Source: Deltaproteobacteria bacterium (GTDB taxonomy: Bacteria; Desulfobacterota; JAJRXV01). Taken from it: a stretch of 45,435 bases of DNA. Under the pieces are notes generated by a model, which worked only from the letters and a program-made list of their open reading frames with translations, was not told the DNA's origin and made no database searches. Shown here in pieces: positions 1-7,009 of this stretch. Within the stretch, counting starts at the first letter, position 1; the number at the start of each line of letters is the position of its first letter. A program made the translations under genes and the position numbers. Where the stretch lies: the NCBI GenBank assembly GCA_024276115.1, contig JAJRXV010000276.1, forward strand, positions 1 to 45,435. Reading direction: 5' to 3'.

Positions 1-1723
1 AAAAAAATCTAGCCGCCTCAAGAAGAGAAGAAAAGTTGTCGATGTCAAAGTAATATTTATTGACGTACGGTTCATGTAAGTTGAAATAGAAAAAACGTTC
101 CAGTTCTTGATGCAAATTGTATTCTTCAAGTTTTTTCACAGCGTCTTCTTTTTTTAGATTTTGCTTTGCGCGTAAAATAAGCCTCTCAAGCTCTGTCAGA
201 ACCATATCCTTCGCGTCGTCCAATTCATCGTAAGACCACTTACTTCCATCAAATAGCGGGGTCATCTCCTGCTTGAAGGTGAAAACATATTTATCACTGA
301 AACCTTCTTCTGACAAACTAACCAGCTTTTCTATTAAATCAAAGTTTTTCCACTTCCCAACAGTTTTTATTATATTCCCAGAATGCGTCATAAGCGCGAG
401 CCCGAAGGCGTTTTTGTCGTCAACCTCCTTCGCTTCTTTCTCCATCCTACGCGCCCAACTTATTACCTCTGAAAGCGGTGATTTATAATGAGCGATAACG
501 ATCCCGGCAGAGAAGGTCAGGTTCTTACCAGCGCCATCTTGTGCAACGTATTTATTAAATTTGTACCGCATTTTTTTGACGACACAAAACAGTTCATTGA
601 TATTGACAAAAGCCATTACATCATCACCACCGGCATAGATGAGCTTACCTTTGGATTCGTTATTAAATACTTTTTTTTGTACTTCTGTGCCAAACTTGCT
701 AAGGCGTTTAGATAAGCTTTTATGGGATTCCTCGCTATTATCTAGCCACTTCCCTGAAAGGTGCTTCCCCATATCATCGACATCGAGCATGATAAGAGCG
801 TAATACTTGTTGAGGCTTAAATCGTTATTCTTTGCTAATTCGCGATTTTCTTGTCTGATTTTAGGAAGATATTTAACAATACTTTCCAAACCATGCTTTT
901 TAAAATAATCTGGCGTTAAGTTTTTTTCATAAAACAGTTGCTCGTCAAAGTTACTATTAAAAAGATTCTTGTATGCGTTAATTTTGCCATCATCAAGCTT
1001 TTGCAATGTATAGCTTAACGCTATTCCAGCCGTAGATGGAAAGCTTTTATTACTTTTATCATAAAACCTCTTTGTAAAGCATACCGCGCACAAAACTTCG
1101 TTCTCCTCTATCCTTTTACAGCTATCAGCGACTTTAAACGCCGCGGTTTGTTTGCTCAACGCTCGCTTTGGAGCGTTCACGCACCTGTAAAAAACAAAAT
1201 CACGCTCACCGCAAAGAGAGCACTTAGCACCGGTCTCTGGATACTGCTCGAAAGTCCGAACATTCTTTACCGCGCCGAGCAGAGACTCAAGCCTGCTGTA
1301 ATCTTTATTGTAATCTTTAAATGGAAGAGTTACCCACGATACATTAAGAAAATTATTAAGTTGAAGCAGGCATTTTTCACACTGTTTTATAAAAAAAACA
1401 TTTTTTACTACCTTATCAATAGCTTCCCCAAAATATTTTATTAACTCTTTATTCATCTTATCTTTTATCGTTTTCCCAATCTCGTTGGCTTTATCCTTCG
1501 GTATTATAGCGATAAACCGGTTCGGGTTGGAAGGATAAGCTTTGCCATTTTGATGCGGGAAAATCATCTCATGCCCTTGTATTTTTTTTATTTCTTCAAT
1601 CGCCACTTGTATCAAATCCGAAAGTAGCTTGCTACCACCGAACAGATCGACCGTCTTCCGCGCCTGCGCGATGAATGACTGCACGGGGGATATAGTTAGT
1701 ATAAAAAGTGATTTATTATCCAT
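1..1723 (-). CDS. cmr2: Cas10/Cmr2, type III-B CRISPR effector subunit (3' end beyond window)
   Basis: The frame is open from an ATG at 1723 to the left edge (574 residues seen; not in the ORF track because its stop lies outside). It begins almost at once with SPVQSFIAQARKTVDLFGGS, the hallmark N-terminus of Cmr2. Zinc-binding cysteines follow (CEKC, CSLCG, CAVC). A palm segment contains LDVDDMG, and the nucleotide-cyclising palm motif YAGGDDV sits near residue 364. Then comes SAGIVIAHYKSPLSEVI, also typical of Cmr2. Cas10 proteins are the large subunit of type III complexes and make cyclic oligoadenylate at GGDD when target RNA is bound. I see no HD dyad ahead of the zinc region, so DNase activity is doubtful. 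The start overlaps the cmr1 stop by 8 nt, indicating translational coupling; cmr3-6 would be expected beyond the left edge. Confidence 0.93.
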   Translation of the reverse strand, partial: MDNKSLFILTISPVQSFIAQARKTVDLFGGSKLLSDLIQVAIEEIKKIQGHEMIFPHQNGKAYPSNPNRFIAIIPKDKANEIGKTIKDKMNKELIKYFGEAIDKVVKNVFFIKQCEKCLLQLNNFLNVSWVTLPFKDYNKDYSRLESLLGAVKNVRTFEQYPETGAKCSLCGERDFVFYRCVNAPKRALSKQTAAFKVADSCKRIEENEVLCAVCFTKRFYDKSNKSFPSTAGIALSYTLQKLDDGKINAYKNLFNSNFDEQLFYEKNLTPDYFKKHGLESIVKYLPKIRQENRELAKNNDLSLNKYYALIMLDVDDMGKHLSGKWLDNSEESHKSLSKRLSKFGTEVQKKVFNNESKGKLIYAGGDDVMAFVNINELFCVVKKMRYKFNKYVAQDGAGKNLTFSAGIVIAHYKSPLSEVISWARRMEKEAKEVDDKNAFGLALMTHSGNIIKTVGKWKNFDLIEKLVSLSEEGFSDKYVFTFKQEMTPLFDGSKWSYDELDDAKDMVLTELERLILRAKQNLKKEDAVKKLEEYNLHQELERFFYFNLHEPYVNKYYFDIDNFSSLLEAARFF

Positions 1724-2615
1724 TTAGAATTTTCTCTTTAAAGTTATTTTGTACATTCTTACACGTCTCAATATTATTTGTATTGGTATTTAATGTTGTA
1801 ATTATCGGGTGAAATTTACCTGAAATTTCAACTACAGAAACGTAAACAGGTGAAGCGAGCCGGGGATTAATGCCCCCAATATAGCTCTTGTTTCCATTAT
1901 TACAGCAGTCACTGCTTACTTTCCCTATTTTTGTTAATAAGTTATCCATATCATCATACGCACTACCTATTTCTATAGATCTGATATACGGATAACTATT
2001 ATTTGTTATATCAGGATTTATTTTATTAACTATTTTATTACCATCAATTTTATAGGTACCTTCCTTCACTTTCTCAAGTAAATCAAATATATGTTTTATA
2101 TAACTCTCGGATTCGGCTCCATTTATTATTTTAACGCTACCGTAACCCCTCCTTGTTTTCGTTCCGAGCCCGCCTAATAAAGTAGTCAACTCAAACAACC
2201 TCTCAAGCATTTTCTCGTCAAAGCTAATCCTATTAGTTAGTTTAATTTCATTTGTTAATTTCAAACAAATTTCTAATTCTTGCCCAATGCAGAATCCTTT
2301 TTTAAAAAAGCTTTTCTTAATCTTTCCGTTACGATCTGTTTTATTATATGTTTCGCCATCTCTATGAGTAAGCACTTTAATTCCTTTATGCCTTAATTCC
2401 CCATTAACCCTTATCACCACCTTACTCCGCCCCGCATCACTGCTACCAAAGATAGCGGCTTCATCGCTCTTAAGTGCCGCTAAATCCCCTTGGGCCTGCA
2501 CTGCACGCCACCAGAAGCGCAAAGCTCCCTTGATTGATGGCGGTCTCAGCTCAGGTGTCTTGCCGTCCGCACCGGTCATGAACATCGGTGTTATTATTTT
2601 GCAATTTATCGCCAT
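1716..2615 (-). CDS. cmr1: Cmr1, RAMP subunit of the type III-B CRISPR complex
   Basis: This 299-residue protein opens with a beta strand followed by TPMFMTGAD and then PSIKGALRFWWRA, the conserved start of Cmr1 (RAMP superfamily). A glycine-rich loop GGLGTKTRRGYGS near residue 150 is the RAMP RNA-contacting loop. Cmr1 caps the 3' end of the crRNA-bound backbone in type III-B complexes and belongs to the cytoplasmic interference machinery. It is a little short for the family but has both ends. It lies 4 nt after the cas6 remnant and overlaps cmr2 by 8 nt, so the three frames look like one transcription unit on the minus strand. Confidence 0.93.
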   Translation of the reverse strand: MAINCKIITPMFMTGADGKTPELRPPSIKGALRFWWRAVQAQGDLAALKSDEAAIFGSSDAGRSKVVIRVNGELRHKGIKVLTHRDGETYNKTDRNGKIKKSFFKKGFCIGQELEICLKLTNEIKLTNRISFDEKMLERLFELTTLLGGLGTKTRRGYGSVKIINGAESESYIKHIFDLLEKVKEGTYKIDGNKIVNKINPDITNNSYPYIRSIEIGSAYDDMDNLLTKIGKVSSDCCNNGNKSYIGGINPRLASPVYVSVVEISGKFHPIITTLNTNTNNIETCKNVQNNFKEKILNG

Positions 2616-2619
2616 TCTC

Positions 2620-2808
2620 TCACCCCACCCTCACGAACATTTCGTACATCCCCATACCGGCACTGGTACCCTTGCCGACATTAATGACGCTACCGAGTAT
2701 CAAGTGCGGCATGAACGGCGGAAGAGTCACCTTAGTAAAGGGAGTAAACTGTACCTTTAGTTTTGCAACTTTGAACTCGTCTAGTTTATTCATAGCATGA
2801 CCGGGCAC
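2620..2808 (-). pseudogene. cas6: C-terminal remnant of Cas6 crRNA endoribonuclease
   Basis: At most 62 codons (GTG at 2808 or ATG at 2793). The segment ILGSVINVGKGTSAGMGMYE matches the extreme C-terminal glycine-rich loop of Cas6 RAMP proteins, which usually run to 200-300 residues. Upstream the frame closes within a few codons (an in-frame TAA in AT-rich DNA) and I find no Cas6-like sequence in the neighbouring frames, so the N-terminal ferredoxin fold with the catalytic residues is missing. The tight junction with cmr1 suggests a former cas6-cmr operon whose 5' part was lost. It might instead be a short expressed RNA-binding piece. The family call is from pattern recognition only. Confidence 0.6.
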
Positions 2809-3348
2809 TGTTAAAATACATTTTAATTATTTAAATAATAATTATTAGTCTGAATATAGTCCACGTAATCTACAAAAAAGACGCATCTAACAAACATGAA
2901 TATCGAAGAATACGATTTCTTATCTATATAATATTATAACTTTATTTGCAATGAAATAATGTACGTGGTTTGCAAACATGAAATTCAAGGGTCGCTGAAT
3001 CAAAATCACAGCAACCCCCCCCCCCCCCGCGACAATTATCATTCTGATTAGTCCGCTTGTTTGCGACATGGGGGAATAAGCAGTTATAACAATAAGTTGA
3101 CTCGTTGCACGGAAATTGACCTAAAAAAAGCTTCCTATTTATTTTTTTTATGAACGTGGTTCTTGAGTCTGTAACTGGTTGATATACATAGTTTTTTACA
3201 GAGCATTCCACATTAGAGAGGGGTTGTTTAACCTCTGCACACCCTCCAGCAGTCAAGGTGAGGATAGCACAGGGGGATAAATACATCACCGATTTCGGGT
3301 CTAAATTCGCCGCTGGGATTGTCGCGCGGGAGTTAGAAGCACTCCTCG
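2809..3348. other. 540-bp stretch without a convincing gene
   Basis: This stretch separates the CRISPR fragment from the membrane-protein pair. It is AT-rich near 2809-2945 and contains a 14-base C run. The 115-codon minus-strand frame (2942-3289) runs through the G14 complement, is very Cys-rich and has no recognisable domain or good SD, so I do not call it. No CRISPR repeat-spacer pattern is present. Confidence 0.5.
3015..3028. repeat. C14 homopolymer tract
   Basis: Fourteen consecutive C residues lie in otherwise AT-rich DNA. Tracts of this length slip easily during replication and sequencing. No promoter or trusted reading frame spans it. Shorter C runs at 11338-11346 and in 16870-16878 belong to hairpins, but this one has no matching G run close by. 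Confidence 0.9.
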
Positions 3349-3969
3349 CTACAGTTCCACCTGCTCATTAGTCGCGGATACTTTTTTATTCTTTCGGCGT
3401 ATGAGATGCCAGGTCAGGAACAGCATTGAAAAAAGCGCGAAACCTTTAACCAAAAATGTCACAACTTCAAAATTACGTCCGATGTAAATAAGCGGTAGCA
3501 GTATCAGCCTGACGAGGCTCCGCAGTCGTTCGCGGTCAAGCGTCATCCTCGCCAGCAGGCTCTTGTCTTTCAGGGTGATGTACGTCTCTTTGTACCGCCG
3601 CTTTTTTATCTTTGTGCCGGGCGCGATAAAGCTGATCCGATCGAATTCCTGCCGCACCCCACGAGTGGGGTCATACTTGCGGTAGTGTAGCCCTGACGCT
3701 GTTATTGGACCATACGCGTAGTAATAGTCTCTAAACATTCGCCCTGCCCAGAATTTTACGAGGTGCATGTCCCGAAATTCACGGAGCTTGTTCAGCTCTT
3801 TAGGTACGTTAGGGTTGTTATACTTTGTTCGTTTATTCAGTGCTCGTTTTTTTTCTATTGCTTTTTGCCGCTTCACTTCTTTTGGGTTGGCAAACTGCTT
3901 GTACTCCGCGGCGTGACTGGCGGATGAAATAGAAAGTATCAGAATAATGGTCAGAAGCACCGTTCTCAT
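3349..3969 (-). CDS. Exported/membrane protein of unknown function
   Basis: I do not recognise a family. The start is taken at ATG 3969 rather than 4008, because this ATG overlaps the TGA of the upstream gene (ATGA) and is followed directly by a signal-peptide-like stretch, MRTVLLTIILILSIS, ending near ASHAA. The roughly 206-residue product is then very basic (repeated KR and KK; HYRKYDPTRG; IKKRRYKETY). It ends with one or two hydrophobic segments (LVRLILLPLIYIG and FALFSMLFLTWHLI) and a short charged tail. The coupling implies that it works with the upstream multi-spanning protein, perhaps as an envelope complex; this is inference. Confidence 0.7.
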   Translation of the reverse strand: MRTVLLTIILILSISSASHAAEYKQFANPKEVKRQKAIEKKRALNKRTKYNNPNVPKELNKLREFRDMHLVKFWAGRMFRDYYYAYGPITASGLHYRKYDPTRGVRQEFDRISFIAPGTKIKKRRYKETYITLKDKSLLARMTLDRERLRSLVRLILLPLIYIGRNFEVVTFLVKGFALFSMLFLTWHLIRRKNKKVSATNEQVEL

Positions 3970-4823
3970 TTTTGGAAGCCTCTGAGGAATATCGACCGCA
4001 ATCCCCACGACATGTGATAAAAGAGGTACGCGACAAAAGGTATACTAAACGATAGGATAGATGAGATGATAAACGCTTCTTCTTCTATCATAAAAAAACA
4101 TAGCACGAGTGCGTAGAATATACCGATGCTTAATATGCGCCGGTTCAGGTACTCCACCACCTCGCTTAATGCAAGATAAATCGAGAGCAACATTCCGACG
4201 ACTGTGCCTACTGACATGCCGAGTATCGATGCCGCGGCCGCAATCTCTAACGAGCCAACAGATACATACGCCACCTCAAGGAACAGGCGCCCATCGATCA
4301 CACCGATATGAACAAATCCGTAGATCATAACGATAAACACAGCGCCAAGTATACCGCAGAACATGCTGAGCAGTACCTTAAAAAAGTTCTGGATGTAGAA
4401 GAATGGCGCGTCGCCACGCAGATGCGTGAACGGCTCGGGGATGATGGTCGCCATCTCTTCTTTTTTAGTCAAGGTATCCGCGGGGAAAATATTTTCAGAA
4501 GCGAGGTGTTTCATCAACTGCCGCAACCTGTACATAAGGAGCTGGCGCAGCTTGGTTTTTTCCCACGGTAGAGAGATAGAGTTAATCTTCACAGTTACTT
4601 TATGCTCGTGCAATTCACCATAGTTTATGATGATCTTGTGCCTGATGTGGTTTGGATTGAGCGACATGACGCTACCACCAAGTAGCACAAGAGTCCCGTC
4701 ATCCTTATTATACTCCAGCGTTTCATACTGTAACAGAAAAGAAAAGTGCATCACAGCGTCGATAAACTTCGTTTCATCTATGTTATTTGTTGTGAACCTT
4801 CTTGAGAATCCTACTTTAAACAT
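3966..4823 (-). CDS. Multi-spanning inner-membrane protein of unknown function
   Basis: The product has 285 residues from ATG 4823, which has an ideal TTGGAGG Shine-Dalgarno. The longer start at 4877 is excluded because a TTGACA/TACATT promoter lies across it. The N-terminal ~130 residues are soluble and mixed alpha/beta, with the charged segment KTKLRQLLMYRLRQLMKHL. They are followed by about four hydrophobic helices, including ILGAVFIVMIYGFV, ILGMSVGTVVGMLLSI, ILSIGIFYALVLCFF and FSIPFVAYLFYHM. No signature of a known transporter or enzyme is visible. It is coupled to the next gene by an ATGA overlap. Confidence 0.75.
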   Translation of the reverse strand: MFKVGFSRRFTTNNIDETKFIDAVMHFSFLLQYETLEYNKDDGTLVLLGGSVMSLNPNHIRHKIIINYGELHEHKVTVKINSISLPWEKTKLRQLLMYRLRQLMKHLASENIFPADTLTKKEEMATIIPEPFTHLRGDAPFFYIQNFFKVLLSMFCGILGAVFIVMIYGFVHIGVIDGRLFLEVAYVSVGSLEIAAAASILGMSVGTVVGMLLSIYLALSEVVEYLNRRILSIGIFYALVLCFFMIEEEAFIISSILSFSIPFVAYLFYHMSWGLRSIFLRGFQK

Positions 4824-4844
4824 TTTGCCTCCAAATTTGCTCAA

Positions 4845-4873
4845 AATGTAGTCCAAATTGGAATTGTTGTCAA
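4845..4873 (-). promoter_or_regulatory. Sigma70-type promoter for the membrane-protein pair
   Basis: Read on the minus strand, this is TTGACA, a 17-nt spacer, then TACATT. The predicted transcript start near 4838 lies just before the SD of the gene starting at 4823, which fixes that start. Confidence 0.75.
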
Positions 4874-5129
4874 GCAATATTAATTTTTTGCCTGTAACTA
4901 CCCGATAATTTCACGCGACCGCCTCAATCGGGAATATTTTCTTTTTAAGCTTTCCGTAAATTTTAAGTCTAACTCGTATTTTAGCTTGAATTTACTCCGT
5001 TTTTTAATTATCTCGTGCTGCGCGTACGACTTTTTTTCCGTGCCACGTAATATTTTCGTACCTTGCGCATCTTGATGAAAAACCTATGCACGGTAGCAGA
5101 CGATGATATATAAAAACTTTAAAAACCTA

Positions 5130-5157
5130 TTGTTTTATTCAAAAAGTTTGCTACAAT
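5130..5157 (+). promoter_or_regulatory. Candidate promoter for the first MCP
   Basis: TTGTTT, 16-nt spacer, TACAAT. The -10 is good and the -35 weak. It lies in the ~470-bp intergenic region 4824-5293, which otherwise holds only the divergent promoter of the membrane pair and AT-rich DNA. Confidence 0.45.
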
Positions 5158-5293
5158 TAATCAATAAAAAAGAGTATTCTTTATCTTTATAGTTATTGCT
5201 GTAACTGTAGAGTTTAAGTTATTATTGAAAATGCACTGCAATACACATTTGTGTTTGCATTCGAAAACACCTATTCATTTTAGTAATGTAAAT

Positions 5294-6943
5294 ATGACGT
5301 GGTTGTCCAATATGAATATTAAATCTAAGCTTCTGGCTTCTTTTTCTTTAACCTCGGTTGTTATTCTGATAATGGGGTTGTTGGGTTTCTACGGTGTATG
5401 GTCTATGAGACAGGAGCAGAGCAAGGTTGAGCTGAAATACCTGCCACATCTCGCTCAACTGACAAAGATCGAGATCAACATGTGGCAGATGCTTGGTACC
5501 GAGCGCACAATTCTATTGACATCGAACGAAGATTTCGCGGCGGACCTTCTGTTTGATGATGAGGAAGAGGTAGCCGATGAAGGAGCTGTTGAAGAGGACA
5601 CGGTTTTTAAAGAGATAAATAAGTCAAGCAGGCTTTCTAGTGAAGTTGATGATGTAATCAAGAAGATCGAACGTGTTGAGTTTTCCCCCGATGAAAAGAA
5701 GATTTACTCTCAGTTTATCGTTTTGTACAGGTACTGGATGAATCTACACTTAGAGATACTCGAAGCCGACGATATAGACGCGCGTGAGATGTCTCAGGGC
5801 GAGGGGGAAGACGCCTTTAAAAAAGCAATCGATGCCCTAGAGTCCTTGATAAGGTTAAGTGAAAAAAATGTTTCAAGGGTGATTCAGAACTCGGAAGAAA
5901 AATATGATTTCACGAAATACTTGTTGCTGTTGGTCTTGCTTTTCGGTGTAACCGCCAGCTTGTACTTTGGTAATTTCATTTCGAGCAAGATAAGCTCAAA
6001 CATAAAGAAGGTTGTGTTTGTAATCAAAGATATTTCTAGTAGCAGTGACCTTACAAAACGCGTGGAAGTACATACTAATGATGAGATAGGTGACTTGGCG
6101 AACGTATTTAACCGCTTTGTCAGTGATTTTCAGGGCATTGTTAGCAACATAGCTTTAACCGCCTCAAATGTCGCCGCAAACTCACAGAAAATAGCGGGAT
6201 CAATAGAAGAAGCCTCACATAATGTTCTTCAGATAGTGCGAGACTCAGAAAAACAATCGAATACTTTGAATAGCTCTACAGAATCGATAAACGAAATAAA
6301 AAAGAAATTGACAGAAGTAAGTAACGCGACTCAAACAGCGACTGCCACAGCAAGCCGCGCTGTAGAAGAAGCTCATATCGGTGATGATGTTGTGAGTGAG
6401 ACGATAATAGGAATGGAGAAAGTCGTTGAGAGTTCTGAGAAGATAGGGCGAATCATAGATGTAATCAATGAGATATCAGAACAGACAGACCTGCTTGCGT
6501 TAAACGCCGCGATAGAAGCCGCGAAAGCTGGTGACCAGGGAAAAGGGTTCGCTGTTGTCGCCGACGAGGTTCGCAAGCTCGCCGAACGCTCAGGCAACTC
6601 AACTAAGGAGATCATGTCGCTGATCAGTGAGAGTACTGAGAGAATACACCTTGAAACGAAATATGCTAACAGTGCCGGGGAGTCGATAGCTAAAATAATA
6701 AAAAGTGTCAACTCGACTTCATCGCTGATATCAGATATTTCAAGCAAGACGACAGTACAGGCTGAAAAAACCGATGAAATAGCGATAGCCTTTGAGGAGC
6801 TTACTCAAATAAGCTCAAACAACACCGAAGCGATTGAAAAGCAACAACAACTGTTTAGTGAGTTAGATAAGAGAGCAGGAGATCTTGCTATTCTCGCGAA
6901 CAACCTTAGTCTCATGGTTGAACAATTCAAGGTGGAGGAGTAG
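5294..6943 (+). CDS. Methyl-accepting chemotaxis protein with acidic sensor domain
   Basis: This is a transmembrane chemoreceptor. An N-terminal membrane helix ([20 protein letters not shown]) is followed by a periplasmic helical-bundle-like domain of ~150 residues, a second membrane helix ([18 protein letters not shown]), a HAMP linker ([17 protein letters not shown]) and a cytoplasmic signalling hairpin. The hairpin tip, [18 protein letters not shown], is the CheA/CheW contact region. The periplasmic part carries an unusual acidic block ([19 protein letters not shown]). I prefer ATG 5294 or 5312 to the track start at 5225, because chemoreceptors normally begin just before the first helix; no start has a strong SD. 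The ligand is unknown. The gene converges on the next MCP. Confidence 0.9.
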   Translation: MTWLSNMNIKSKLLASFSLTSVVILIMGLLGFYGVWSMRQEQSKVELKYLPHLAQLTKIEINMWQMLGTERTILLTSNEDFAADLLFDDEEEVADEGAVEEDTVFKEINKSSRLSSEVDDVIKKIERVEFSPDEKKIYSQFIVLYRYWMNLHLEILEADDIDAREMSQGEGEDAFKKAIDALESLIRLSEKNVSRVIQNSEEKYDFTKYLLLLVLLFGVTASLYFGNFISSKISSNIKKVVFVIKDISSSSDLTKRVEVHTNDEIGDLANVFNRFVSDFQGIVSNIALTASNVAANSQKIAGSIEEASHNVLQIVRDSEKQSNTLNSSTESINEIKKKLTEVSNATQTATATASRAVEEAHIGDDVVSETIIGMEKVVESSEKIGRIIDVINEISEQTDLLALNAAIEAAKAGDQGKGFAVVADEVRKLAERSGNSTKEIMSLISESTERIHLETKYANSAGESIAKIIKSVNSTSSLISDISSKTTVQAEKTDEIAIAFEELTQISSNNTEAIEKQQQLFSELDKRAGDLAILANNLSLMVEQFKVEE

Positions 6944-7009
6944 TTTTCAGGTTGATTTGTCGTACACAACCCGAGACGGCTGTCTTACGGTTATATTATA
7001 CTTCGTTGA

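Noticed and set aside
2620-2808. Fragment as Cmr6 or another RAMP
   Set aside because: The loop VGKGTSAGMGMYE fits the extreme C-terminus of Cas6 better than Cmr4/Cmr6 loops, though only a profile search can settle it.
2942-3289. 115-codon minus-strand ORF with many Cys
   Set aside because: It reads through the G14 complement, has no good SD or family pattern, and its signal-like start lacks basic residues. Treated as chance.
1-3348. CRISPR array near the cmr genes
   Set aside because: No regularly spaced repeats are visible on either strand.
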